Below are positions 45,102 through 55,000 of a stretch of DNA of 64,000 bases, one piece after another. The number at the start of each line of letters is the position of its first letter. Within the stretch, counting starts at the first letter, position 1. Position numbers and translations under genes: made by a program. The DNA comes from Bdellovibrio sp. (GTDB lineage Bacteria; Bdellovibrionota; Bdellovibrionia; Bdellovibrionales; Bdellovibrionaceae). The stretch spans positions 124,001 through 188,000 of the forward strand of contig JACMRL010000004.1 in NCBI GenBank assembly GCA_014376435.1, in the 5' to 3' direction. The notes below the pieces were generated by a model, which saw nothing but the letters and a program-made list of their open reading frames with translations, did no database searches and had not been told where the DNA came from.

Positions 45102-45530
45102 TTACTGATTAACGATCGAAGCGGGACAGCGGAAAGTAGTCGCCAAAAAAGTAGTTGCTACTTTCTTTTCAACTTTTTCTTCTTCTACAACTTTACTAGG
45201 CGCATCGCTGGCTTTTTTAGGAGCATCTGGCAAAGTTGAATAGGTGGACTTTTTATCTTTACCACCTTTCATAAATATTAAAACATTTCCACCCAAACTA
45301 TGAGCCTTGTTGCGAAGATCTACGCGCGTGGCTAAAGACATCTCCGGGTCGCTAGCCGCTTTGCCTTCGATCACATCTTCTTGAATACTTGAAATCTCAC
45401 CGACGAAAATACAATTTTTCGGTTCCGTTTCAAATACGCGGATACGTTCTGAACCGGGATTGATTTGAAACGTTTGGCAAGAAGCTAACATTCCTAAAAA
45501 TAAGACGATCCCTATTTCTTTAGTCTTCAT
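45102..45530 (-). CDS. DUF4156 lipoprotein
   Basis: This 142-residue predicted lipoprotein has signal peptide and lipobox FLGMLASC with the acylated Cys at residue 18. The body contains RIRVFETEPKNCIFVGEISS and LRNKAHSLGGNVLIF, matching DUF4156, a family of small outer-membrane-associated lipoproteins of unknown function. A Lys/Glu-rich tail follows. It overlaps the infC stop by 11 nt, so it is translated from the thrS-infC message, an unusual partner. Confidence 0.75.
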   Translation of the reverse strand: MKTKEIGIVLFLGMLASCQTFQINPGSERIRVFETEPKNCIFVGEISSIQEDVIEGKAASDPEMSLATRVDLRNKAHSLGGNVLIFMKGGKDKKSTYSTLPDAPKKASDAPSKVVEEEKVEKKVATTFLATTFRCPASIVNQ

Positions 45531-46185
45531 CAGTGTCAGCTTCTTCTTTCATTGGCTCTAAAACTTCATCTTTTTTATTCGGGTGAAGTTTTAAGTACTC
45601 TTTAATTTTTGCTGAATCTGGTGCGATCAATGCAAATAAATTCTTACCTTCGGTTTTAGGTGGAGATTCAACAAGCGCGATATCTTTTACGAAATCAATC
45701 GCTTTTAAAATAACTACTAAACCTGTTTCCTGATGGGCCATTTCACGACCCATGAAACGTAAGTTTACTTTTACTTTATCGCCTTCAAGAATAAAACGAC
45801 GAGCATGTTTCATTTTTGTTTCGAAATCGTGTTGATCGGTACGTGGACGCATTTGAATTTCTTTAATGGTCACGATCACTTGATTTTTACGAGAAGCCGC
45901 GGCTTTCTTTTTTTCTTCGTATTTGTATTTACCGTAATCCATAATTTTACATGTCGGCGGAACCGCATTCGGCGCGATCTCTAAAAGGTCTAATCCACGG
46001 TCTTCAGCCATGCGAAGCGCTTCCGGAACCGACATCACGCCTAACATTTGCCCGGTCTCGTCGATCAAGCGCACTTGTTGAGCGCGAATCTCGCGGTTCA
46101 CTCGAAGGCCGTCTTTTTCGCGTTTTTTGTCGCGGTCGAATTTGTTGGGCGGTCTAGATGGTGGTCTTGGTACGAATGTATTAAT
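45520..46185 (-). CDS. infC: translation initiation factor IF-3 (ATT start)
   Basis: IF-3 binds the 30S subunit and proofreads the start codon. The 221 residues include NREIRAQQVRLIDETGQMLG, GKYKYEEKKKAAASRKNQ, the linker, and MRPRTDQHDFETKMKHARRF of the C-terminal domain. I place the start at ATT 46183-46185. It has GGAGG 6 nt upstream and extends the frame through the conserved KREKDGLRVNREIRA. The GTG at 46101 would truncate that region. ATT is the classical autoregulatory infC start. The start overlaps the thrS stop by 5 nt. Its acidic tail ends MKEEADTDED. Confidence 0.9.
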   Translation of the reverse strand: MNTFVPRPPSRPPNKFDRDKKREKDGLRVNREIRAQQVRLIDETGQMLGVMSVPEALRMAEDRGLDLLEIAPNAVPPTCKIMDYGKYKYEEKKKAAASRKNQVIVTIKEIQMRPRTDQHDFETKMKHARRFILEGDKVKVNLRFMGREMAHQETGLVVILKAIDFVKDIALVESPPKTEGKNLFALIAPDSAKIKEYLKLHPNKKDEVLEPMKEEADTDED

Positions 46186-48127
46186 GGCTTACCTCCGGCG
46201 TAAGTTTTCTTGATTTAATGTTTTGTAAAATCATCTCGCAGGCTTTAGCCCACGGGATATTATTATGCATAGAACCGTCTCTTAAACGGATTGAAACCGA
46301 TTGTTCTTCGGCTTCTTTATCTCCGACGATAATCATGTACGGAGATTTTTTTAACTGCGCTTCGCGAATTTTAAAATTCAATTTTTCATTACGACGATCG
46401 AAATCAACGCGGGCGTTGCCCCTTTTAAGATCGGATTGAATTTTTTCACAGAATTCGTTCACGCGATCCGTGATATTTAAAATAGTTACTTGCGTGGGCG
46501 ACAACCAAGCCGGTAAATTACCCGCCGTGTGTTCTAAATAAACACTAATAAAGCGCTCTAATGAACCTAATACTGCACGGTGAAGCATGATTGGACGATG
46601 TTCTTTGTTATCTTCGCCCGTGTATTTTAAATCAAAAGCTTCGGGTAAATTTGGATCAACCTGAATCGTACCCGTCTGCCAGCTGCGGCCGATTGCATCG
46701 ATGAAATGCATTTCTAACTTTGGCCCGTAGAAAGCACCGTCACCCGGAGAAATTGTGAATTCTAATCCCATCTCAGTGATCGCATCGGCTAAAGCTTTTT
46801 CCGACTGATCCCAATACTCATCAGTTCCCATTCGGTTTTCAGGACGAGTGGCTAAGAATAATTTGTAGTTTGGCATTCCTAAAGTTTGATAGATTGTATT
46901 TAACATTTCGATGAATTTAAAAATCTCAGACTTTAATTGATCTAGCGTGCAGAAAATATGGGCGTCATCCTGACAGAATGTGCGAACGCGTGAAAGACCG
47001 TGTAATGATCCAGAAGCTTCGTATCGATGAAGGCGGCCAAAGTCTGCCATACGTAATGGTAGCTCACGGTATGAGTGTTTCTCTGAACCGAACAACAAAC
47101 AATGGCTTGGACAGTTCATTGGTTTTAACCCGAATTCACGATCATCAGGCTTTGTAAAATACATATTCTCTTTATAGTTTTTGTAGTGACCCGAAGTTTT
47201 AAATAATTCGATATCAAAAACTTGCGGCGTAATGACTTCTTGGTAATCGTATTTGAAATAAAGTTCTCGAATATAACTAGTTAGCTCGTTATAGATTACT
47301 GTTCCTTTACCCGTAAAAAATGGTGAAGCGGGCGCTAATTCATGAAACATGAAAAGCCCTAATTCTTTACCTAATTTACGGTGGTCACGTTTTTTTGCTT
47401 CTTCCAGTTGAAGTAAATAAGCTTCTAATTCTTTTTTGTCGCCGAAGGCCGTTGCGTAGATACGCTGAAGCATCGGATTTTTTTCGTCACCACGCCAGTA
47501 AGCACCCGCCACCGACATCAATTTGAAAGCTTTAATTTGACCCGTGCTTTGAATATGTGGCCCACGGCAAAGATCAAACCAATTACCTTGGTGATAAATA
47601 CCAACAACCGTTTCGCCTTTAGCGGCTAAATCTTTAATTAATTCAACTTTGAAACGTTCTTTCATACTTTCGAAAGTTTCGATGGCTTTTTGAATTGGCC
47701 AATTCTCACGAACTAATGGAAGATCTTTTTTTACAAGTTCATCCATTTTTTTCTCAATCTTTTCAAAATGTTCTTCCGTAAAATTAAACGGAGAATCAAA
47801 GTCGTAGAAAAAACCCGCATCAATCACGGGACCAATGGTGACTTTCACTTCAGGCCATAATTCTTGTACGGCATGCGCCATCAAATGGGCCGCCGAGTGA
47901 CGAAGCACTTCCACTGACTCAGGAGATTTTGTTGTAATCAGTTGGATCTTTACACCGCTTTTTAAAGGCGTACGTAAATCTGAAATATCTTTTGATCCGT
48001 CGATCTTTACGCCTAAGGTGTCTTTGGCTAAACGGGCACCAATCGAGTTTGCGACTTCAAGCGCGCTAGGCTCGTGGTCAAAAGTACGGACGGAATTGTC
48101 TGGTAGTATAATCTGAATTTCTGACAT
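46181..48127 (-). CDS. thrS: threonine-tRNA ligase
   Basis: ThrRS of 648 residues has all domains: a TGS domain (about 1-65), the editing domain with HSAAHLMAHAVQELWP, and the class II core. Zinc-binding residues lie in MNCPSHCLLFGSEKHSYREL, and motif 3 in VLGSLERFISVYLEHTAG. An anticodon-binding domain follows. No Shine-Dalgarno is seen before the ATG, and the 5' region is AT-rich. It leads the thrS-infC-lipoprotein operon. Confidence 0.96.
   Translation of the reverse strand: MSEIQIILPDNSVRTFDHEPSALEVANSIGARLAKDTLGVKIDGSKDISDLRTPLKSGVKIQLITTKSPESVEVLRHSAAHLMAHAVQELWPEVKVTIGPVIDAGFFYDFDSPFNFTEEHFEKIEKKMDELVKKDLPLVRENWPIQKAIETFESMKERFKVELIKDLAAKGETVVGIYHQGNWFDLCRGPHIQSTGQIKAFKLMSVAGAYWRGDEKNPMLQRIYATAFGDKKELEAYLLQLEEAKKRDHRKLGKELGLFMFHELAPASPFFTGKGTVIYNELTSYIRELYFKYDYQEVITPQVFDIELFKTSGHYKNYKENMYFTKPDDREFGLKPMNCPSHCLLFGSEKHSYRELPLRMADFGRLHRYEASGSLHGLSRVRTFCQDDAHIFCTLDQLKSEIFKFIEMLNTIYQTLGMPNYKLFLATRPENRMGTDEYWDQSEKALADAITEMGLEFTISPGDGAFYGPKLEMHFIDAIGRSWQTGTIQVDPNLPEAFDLKYTGEDNKEHRPIMLHRAVLGSLERFISVYLEHTAGNLPAWLSPTQVTILNITDRVNEFCEKIQSDLKRGNARVDFDRRNEKLNFKIREAQLKKSPYMIIVGDKEAEEQSVSIRLRDGSMHNNIPWAKACEMILQNIKSRKLTPEVSH
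46186..46196 (-). promoter_or_regulatory. Shine-Dalgarno of infC inside thrS
   Basis: GGAGG (46192-46196) followed by TAAGCC lies within the last codons of thrS, 6 nt before the infC ATT. It decides the infC start and couples the two genes. Confidence 0.8.
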
Positions 48128-48181
48128 GAATTATTGATTCGACATTAAAATGTGTGGGTAAGCGTTGTTAGCATTGATTTA

Positions 48182-48210
48182 ATCATGACAGACAAAAGGC
48201 CCTTTTTCAA
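48182..48210 (-). promoter_or_regulatory. predicted thrS promoter
   Basis: TTGAAA (48205-48210) and CATGAT (48182-48187) lie 17 nt apart on the minus strand, giving a start about 48 nt upstream of thrS. The -35 falls in a stem-loop (AAAGGCTC...GGGCCTTT), which could modulate it. Confidence 0.45.
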
Positions 48211-48251
48211 GAGCCTTTCGTGGTAAAAACCTAAATTTTAAGCAGCCAAAC

Positions 48252-48268
48252 AAAGCCCGAAAGGCTTT
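48252..48268 (-). terminator. terminator of the act operon
   Basis: AAAGCC and GGCTTT form a 6-bp stem on the minus strand about 20 nt after the actF stop, followed by GTTTG. The stem is short and the T-tract weak, but the position fits. Confidence 0.5.
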
Positions 48269-48289
48269 AGGCGAGGGATTAAGGAAGAA

Positions 48290-49483
48290 TTAATATGTAA
48301 CGTGGTGATTAACAGCCTCATGAATACGGGGGTCGTTAATTGCTACCAAGTTATTTTTGGTCATGAATTGAATCATCGTCATGATAAATAACCCTAAGAA
48401 GCCTAAAAAGATCCCGATTTCCCAAAACCCAAATTGCGGAATCCCGTCAAAGAAATTCGGGTAAACCATCCAGTAAATATCTACGTATTGCATAACTAAC
48501 ACTAAAATAGAAACCGCGACCAAAATGCTATCATTACGTTTCGCACCACGTGGAAGTAATACTAAAAATGGAACGATAAATCTAAAGATTAATAAAGCAA
48601 ATGATACACCCATCCACCCATTCAATGAACGCATGATGTAGTATTCAGTTTCTTCGGGAATATTTGCGTACCAGATTAACATGAACTGGGAAAATGCAAT
48701 GTAAGCCCAAAATACCGTGAAACCTTTTAAAAATTTCGCGACATCGTGTTGGTGCTCATCATTAACATATCCTGAGATCCATTTCGATTTTTTCATCATA
48801 ACAACGATGATCGCTAAAACGGCTATCGTGGCTTGGATTGCACCCGCAAAACAATAGATTCCAAAAATCGTTGAATACCAAGTTGGTAATAACGACATCA
48901 TTAAATCAAATGAAAACATCGTGAAGAAAATTGCAAAAAATGCAATAAAACCAATCGAGTATTTTATATTTTTATTTGTTAAAGCATGCTCGCCCGTAAT
49001 GTCTTGCTTAATTGAATTTCCAACAATTAGTTTTCCGAACACCCAGCAACCCACTATAAATAAAATCATCCGTACGCTTACAAACCATGGCGCAAGATAA
49101 AGTGATTTACCTCCGCTTAATGCCGCAAGCGAAGCCGGATCATTCCACACGTATAGTTTTTTAAAACCTAAAATTAAAACGAAAGCTGATATTAAAAATA
49201 CGGGCATATAATTTGTCATAGCCTCTGCAAAACGTCTAATCGAAGAACTCCAGCCCGCCTTAACGGCAAAGTTAAACGCGATAAAAAACATCGCGCCGAC
49301 CGCTAAACAACCAAAAAAGAAAAACGAAACTAAATACGAAGTCCACATACGCTCCGGATTTTTAATAAAACCTAAAATAAAAGTAACTAATCCGACAAAC
49401 AAACAAGCAAACATAATTGCTTTTAAGTTTTGCGGAGCTTCGAACTTTGAAATTTTAAATTCATTGCTGTGATTAGATGCCAT
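48290..49483 (-). CDS. actF: alternative complex III subunit ActF
   Basis: ActF is an NrfD-like-derived quinol:cytochrome c oxidoreductase membrane subunit of 397 residues with about ten helices. Features are an early helix (LVGLVTFILGFIK), SYLVSFFFFGCLAVGAMFFI, and FDLMMSLLPTWYSTIFGIYC, conserved in ActF. FWAYIAFSQFMLIWYANIPE is another family stretch. It closes the act operon and is preceded by AGGA 8 nt upstream. It is thought to help form the quinone site or proton path. Confidence 0.9.
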   Translation of the reverse strand: MASNHSNEFKISKFEAPQNLKAIMFACLFVGLVTFILGFIKNPERMWTSYLVSFFFFGCLAVGAMFFIAFNFAVKAGWSSSIRRFAEAMTNYMPVFLISAFVLILGFKKLYVWNDPASLAALSGGKSLYLAPWFVSVRMILFIVGCWVFGKLIVGNSIKQDITGEHALTNKNIKYSIGFIAFFAIFFTMFSFDLMMSLLPTWYSTIFGIYCFAGAIQATIAVLAIIVVMMKKSKWISGYVNDEHQHDVAKFLKGFTVFWAYIAFSQFMLIWYANIPEETEYYIMRSLNGWMGVSFALLIFRFIVPFLVLLPRGAKRNDSILVAVSILVLVMQYVDIYWMVYPNFFDGIPQFGFWEIGIFLGFLGLFIMTMIQFMTKNNLVAINDPRIHEAVNHHVTY

Positions 49484-49492
49484 ATATATATC

Positions 49493-50062
49493 CTACTTAT
49501 TTTCTTTTTGAAGAGTGCGGATGTAGTTTACAACTTGCCAGCGATAGGCTTGCGGAATGTGCGAAGCATAAGGTCCCATAACCCCTTGGCCCATGGTGAT
49601 CACGTGATATATTTCTCCGTCTTTCCAGCCTTGAATTTTTGCCGATAGCAAACTAGGTGGTTTTACTGCCATCTTTTCACCGATTAGCAATTTTTCACCA
49701 CCTTGACCATGTTCACCATGGCAAAGAGCACAATTTGTGACGTAAAATTTAAGACCAACTTTTAAATTGTCTTCCGAAAAATCTCCGCTCATTGGATTTT
49801 TATTTCCCGCGGCACCCGCGAAGTCTTTTGCGTAACGGTACGGGGTAAATCCGATCGGTTGCGTTCCTTCAGGTGGAACTCGCATTCCCGAATGGTTCGG
49901 TGATGATTCGTCATACTCTTGAGGCTTAATTGCCGGAGACTCCATCATATCTTGAATCAGCTCTATATTTGGCTTGGAGTGATCTGTGCAAGACGTTAAA
50001 GCTGAAAATGCCAATGATCCGGCTGCCAAAGTAATTAAAAGATTTACTGTTGATCTTTTCAT
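49493..50062 (-). CDS. actE: alternative complex III subunit ActE, monohaem cytochrome c
   Basis: This 189-residue lipoprotein cytochrome has a lipobox near ALTSC and one haem-binding motif CALCHG around residue 112, with VMGPYASHIPQAYRWQVVNY supplying the distal Met region. It sits on the periplasmic face and passes electrons from ActA. It directly abuts actD with no gap. Features match ActE of other bacteria. Confidence 0.9.
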   Translation of the reverse strand: MKRSTVNLLITLAAGSLAFSALTSCTDHSKPNIELIQDMMESPAIKPQEYDESSPNHSGMRVPPEGTQPIGFTPYRYAKDFAGAAGNKNPMSGDFSEDNLKVGLKFYVTNCALCHGEHGQGGEKLLIGEKMAVKPPSLLSAKIQGWKDGEIYHVITMGQGVMGPYASHIPQAYRWQVVNYIRTLQKENK

Positions 50063-50593
50063 TTAGTACTCCGCCACTTTCTTGACTTCCGCGGCACCTA
50101 ATTCATTCATCATCCGCGTGATGCGATCTTCGTTGTAACCGGTATCATTTTCTGGGATGAAAATTGCAAATTTATGCGAAGTTAAATCTTTATCGATTGT
50201 TGGCGGATCAATTTTTGGCATTTTTGCGTGGTAAAATAAAGCTCCCACCGAACAAAGCGCCGCGAATAAAACCGTTAATTCGAACATGATTGGAATAAAT
50301 GCGGGTAATGAAAACATTGGTTTGCCACCAACGTTGATAGGCCAGTTAAGCACGGAGGTATAATATACCAAACCTAACGACAACAATAAACCTAAAGCGC
50401 CTGCACCGAAAGTTACGTACGGAATCGATGATCGTTCAATCCCACAGGCCTCTTCCATTCCATGAATTGGATAGGGAGAAATCGCATCGAATTTTATAAA
50501 ACCCGATGCACGCGCTGCCGTCGCCGCTTGAAGTACTTGAGATTCTTTTAGAAAAATTGCGGCCATTCCGCCGATCACTCTTTTTTTAGCCAT
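50063..50593 (-). CDS. actD: alternative complex III subunit ActD (DUF3341)
   Basis: ActD is a 176-residue membrane protein with two helices. The N-terminal pattern FIKFDAISPYPIHGMEEACG is the DUF3341 signature. The helices lie around residues 55-110. Its start shares one base with the actC stop. Confidence 0.9.
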   Translation of the reverse strand: MAKKRVIGGMAAIFLKESQVLQAATAARASGFIKFDAISPYPIHGMEEACGIERSSIPYVTFGAGALGLLLSLGLVYYTSVLNWPINVGGKPMFSLPAFIPIMFELTVLFAALCSVGALFYHAKMPKIDPPTIDKDLTSHKFAIFIPENDTGYNEDRITRMMNELGAAEVKKVAEY

Positions 50594-52002
50594 TAGTGAC
50601 CTCCTTCTTCGTCTTTACCGACATTCATCACGGGTTTAATCTCCGCAATCGAAATCGCCGGAAACACACGTAGATAAAGTAAGAAAATCGTAAAGAACAT
50701 ACCAAATGATCCAACTAAAATTGCCGTATCGTAAATCGACCAGGCGTATTGACCCCAGTTCGACGGTAAGAAGTCTCGGTGTAGTGATGTAACCGTAATT
50801 ACAAAACGCTCAAACCACATACCAATATTTACGAAAATAGAAACCACAAACATCACCGGAATTGAACGGCGAAAATTTCGTACCCAGAAAATCTGCGGAG
50901 CAACCACGTTACAGCAAATCATAATCCAGTAAGACCATGCGTAAGGGCCCATCGCACGATTCATGAATACATATCTTTCGTAATCATTCCCTGAGTACCA
51001 AGCGATCAAAAATTCTGATCCGTAAGCATAACCAACCATTAACCCCGTCATCATAATAATTTTATTCATCACTTCCATATGATTGATCGTGATGTAATCT
51101 TTAAATTGCGGAAATCCGATACGGATTAAGCTCATCAAAGTAATAACCATCGCAAAACCTGAGAAAATCGCACCCGCCACGAAGTACGGTGGAAAAATCG
51201 TCGTATGCCATCCGGGTAAGCCTGAAACCGCGAAGTCGAACGATACGATCGTATGTACCGAAATAACTAATGGAGTCGAAAGACCCGCTAGAATTAAATA
51301 CAACATTTCGTAGTGTGACCAGTTCTTCGCCGTACCTCTCCAACCTAAAGATAAAGCACCGTAAACCATATAGCGGATTTTATTCTTAGCACGATCTTTT
51401 AGCGTTGCTAAATCTGGAATCAAACCGATGAACCAGAAAACCGTCGACACAGTCGCGTAAGTGGAAATGGCAAAAACATCCCATAATAACGGGGAACGGA
51501 AGTTTACCCATAATGGACCACGTTGATTCGGGTACGGAAATAACCAGAAATCTAACCAAGGGCGCCCCGTATGGATCAATGGGAAAATACCCGCCGTCAT
51601 AACGGCAAATACCGTCATGGCCTCGGCGGAACGAGCCACCGAAGTTCTCCATTTTTGGCGAAATAAAAATAAGATTGCCGAGATTAATGTACCCGCATGG
51701 CCGATACCCACCCAGAATACAAACGTAATAATCATTGTTCCCCATCCGATTGGATGGTTCACCCCTAATAGACCCATACCGGTTGATACAACCATGGCGA
51801 TCGTTAAGATGTAAAATATGAACAATGTTTTTGCTCCTAAGAACAGACCCATCCAACCTTTAGATGGAAATCTTTCTACGGGAGCACAAATATCATCCGT
51901 AATATCTTTTAAAGATTTGTGACCCAACACAAGCTCATCGCGTTTCATCGGTTGATGATTCGCGGGCTGGCTTAACATGATGTTATTTGAAGTTCCACTC
52001 AT
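50593..52002 (-). CDS. actC: alternative complex III subunit ActC (NrfD-like)
   Basis: ActC is the NrfD/PsrC-like quinol-oxidising membrane subunit. Its 469 residues span about ten helices and contain SARSAEAMTVFAVMTAGIFP-type and LIHTGRPWLDFWLFPYPNQR stretches conserved in ActC. HTIVSFDFAVSGLPGWHTTI is another. It overlaps actB by 4 nt. It is expected to bind the quinol and hand electrons to the ActB iron-sulfur chain. Confidence 0.92.
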   Translation of the reverse strand: MSGTSNNIMLSQPANHQPMKRDELVLGHKSLKDITDDICAPVERFPSKGWMGLFLGAKTLFIFYILTIAMVVSTGMGLLGVNHPIGWGTMIITFVFWVGIGHAGTLISAILFLFRQKWRTSVARSAEAMTVFAVMTAGIFPLIHTGRPWLDFWLFPYPNQRGPLWVNFRSPLLWDVFAISTYATVSTVFWFIGLIPDLATLKDRAKNKIRYMVYGALSLGWRGTAKNWSHYEMLYLILAGLSTPLVISVHTIVSFDFAVSGLPGWHTTIFPPYFVAGAIFSGFAMVITLMSLIRIGFPQFKDYITINHMEVMNKIIMMTGLMVGYAYGSEFLIAWYSGNDYERYVFMNRAMGPYAWSYWIMICCNVVAPQIFWVRNFRRSIPVMFVVSIFVNIGMWFERFVITVTSLHRDFLPSNWGQYAWSIYDTAILVGSFGMFFTIFLLYLRVFPAISIAEIKPVMNVGKDEEGGH

Positions 52003-55000
52003 ACCCGAGCTCCTTCCGGCTGTGCGGGCTCTGTTGGCTTAGTTCCTGCGTGATGCTTTGGCGGAGTGACTTGATCATTATTTCTAATTTTAGACATGTA
52101 ACGCACCGAAGGTTTTGCAAACCATTCTTCAAGCAAAGCGTAAGCGCGAGGCTCTTCTTTAAATGCTTTTGACACACGAGAAGTTTCGTCATTTAAATCG
52201 CCGAAAACAATCGCCGTCGTTGGACAGGCTACTTCACAAGCTACTTTAATATCACCGTCTTTTAATGGACGATTTTCTGTTTTAGCTTGGTTCTTACCCG
52301 CCTTGATACGTTGAACGCAGAATGTACATTTCTCCATAACCCCGCGCGGACGAACCGTCACTTCAGGATTTAGAGCCATGTGCATTGGCTTTTCGATTAA
52401 TTTTGCGTAATTAAACCAATTAAAACGACGTACTTTGTAGGGACAGTTATTTGAACAGTAACGAGTTCCTACGCAGCGGTTATAAACCATTTCATTAAGA
52501 CCTTCAGAACTATGCACAGTCGCTAGGACCGGACAAACTGTTTCGCACGGAGCATTGTCGCAGTGTTGACACATGATCGGCTGAAATACAGTTTCTGCAT
52601 TTTCAACATCGCCCGTGTAATAACGATCGATACGGATCCAATGCATCTCACGACCTTGCATAATATATTTTTTGCCGACGACATGAATATTATTTTCAGA
52701 CTGACACGCCACCATACAAGCTGAGCAACCGGTACAAGAATTTAAATCAACGCTCATTCCCCATTTGTGGCCACTGTACTGGTGGCCTGACCAAATAGAC
52801 CAAGTTTGATGACGATGAATATTAGCTTCTTTATTTAATTGATAATCTTTATTCGTAGCGGTCACTACAATTTGACGACCTTCCATTGAATCATGACCTT
52901 GCGTGGTCACTAGATCGTACTTAGCGCCGGTTTTTTTAACTTCCGCAGATAAACCCGCAAAAATCATTTCCCCGTTTGCTAAAGTTGAAAGTGGGTAAGC
53001 ATCAACGCCAACGCCATTTCCAACTTTACCCGTATTTGTGCGTCCGTATCCAACGGCAATCGCGACAACTTCATCGTGTAAACCTGGTTGAATATGAGCG
53101 GGGATAGAAACTTTTTTATCGCCAACTTTTACTTCAATGATATCACCTTCGTGAACTTTTAAAGCTTCGGCCGTTTTAATTGAAATCGATGCGTAGTTAT
53201 CCCAGACAATTTTAGTCACTGGATCTGGTAACTCGTGTAACCAAGCTATGTTTGATAAAGTACTGTCACCGATTTGAACTTTTGGATAAAGCACTAATTC
53301 AAAATTCTCTGAGGTTACTTTTTTCTTAATTGAATTGAACGCATCACCTTTAAAAGAGCGCGCACCGGCGCTTGCAGAGGCCGTACCCACTGTGCCTTTT
53401 TGCAAAAGTTCATTCCAGAAAGTTTCGAAATCTCCGCCGCCAAATTTACCCGCGATTTCTTCTTTACAGAAAGCGCGCAAGTAATCGTAGAAAGTTTCGT
53501 AAGTGGTTAAACGTTTAGGACCCAAATTTGCCATGAACGCCCAAGTCATCAACGATAGCTGAAACGAACGAGTATCGTACATGGTACGGATCAGCGGTTG
53601 GTGAATTGAATAAGTGCCCGCAGCAAAAGAGGCATCGCCCCAAGTTTCTAAGGCATGGTTATCGGCTGCGATAAAGTGAGACTTGATTGCAGTCTCGTCA
53701 TTACGCTCGCCAATGTAAATCACCGTTGTTACTTTTTTTAGTGCTTCTTCAAAACCTAAATCTTTCGATAATGAGAATAAAGGATTTGAACGATAAATAA
53801 TTAAAGTTTTTACCGCGCCGTCGTTCATCTTTTTAACAAATGAAACTAAATCGCCGTACGAGGATTTTGAATAAGTACCCGCTTGTTTTGCAACAACGGT
53901 TTTACCTTCATTACCTAAGATAGAATTTAAAAAATTAACCGCAACTTGAAGCTGCAATGAATCTTGCGAACGCGTTTGTATACCACCGGCCACGACTAAC
54001 GATTTACCGGCATTTTCCCAAAGGTCCGCCGCCACTTTTTTAAAAGCTTCAGGATTAATTCTTAATAAAGCGGCTGCATTTTTAAATGGAGCAACCGCTG
54101 ATTTAGCCGATTCAGATCCTGAATAATGACCTGCCGACATCATTTCAGAGATTAAACCCATGACAACCGTTAGCTGCTGAGAAGGTTTAATTTTGTAACG
54201 TAAATCGGCATTTGCACCCGTTAATGAATACGTTGAATCAAATGAAACCATTCTAGACATTTTAGAAATATTTTTTCTACCCGCTGCATACGCACGAGTG
54301 AAAGAAACTGGCGTAAGCCAAGTGCCTAAAAAATCTGCGTCGATAGAAACGATGATTTTTGCATCTTGAAAACGGTATTGCGGAACGACCGCTTCACCGT
54401 AAGAAGCTTTTTGCCCTTCGGTGATATCGTCGTTGGCTAAAGGCTCCCATGAAATATGCCCGGTACCAAAAGCTTTACCGAAATCATCAATCACCGCTTG
54501 AGTCGCTGGAGAGGCAATGTTTCCTGATAAAATATAGGATTGGCCTTGTTTAAGCTCTTCAACCACTTTTTTATCTAAATCTTCCCAAGAAATTCCAACG
54601 GTTTCTTTGTTGGTTTTTTTCTCGTTAAATAAATTGCGGTGTGGACCTTGTAAACGTTCCGTATCGTACAAACCTAATAATGAAGCTTGCGCGCGAACTG
54701 AAACCGCGCTGCCGTTTGACGCATTTAGTTCGTTACCTTGAATATGTACAGGGCGGCCTTCGCGAGATTTGACTCTTAAAGATAAACCTTCTTGGCCATC
54801 AAAAAATGTTGAAGTGTAATAGTTTGAAACGCCTAAAGTAACTTCTTCCGGTTGTACAACATAAGGTACCATTTTTTGTACCGGGCGACGGATACAACCT
54901 GCGGCAGTGGTTAGCGCCATTGAAGCGCCCATTAATTTTAGAAACTCACGACGTGCCCATTTATCAGAATCACCTTCGTTTTCTGAACCCGCACGCAAAG

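Noticed and set aside
48196-48222. AAAGGCTC...GGGCCTTT hairpin upstream of thrS considered as a T-box-like or terminator element
   Set aside because: No T-box sequence or U-tract is present, and T-boxes are not expected in this kind of organism. It was kept only as context of the thrS promoter.
51386-51856. 156-codon open frame on the minus strand within actC
   Set aside because: It lies in another frame of actC, which has strong family motifs, and its translation shows no domain.
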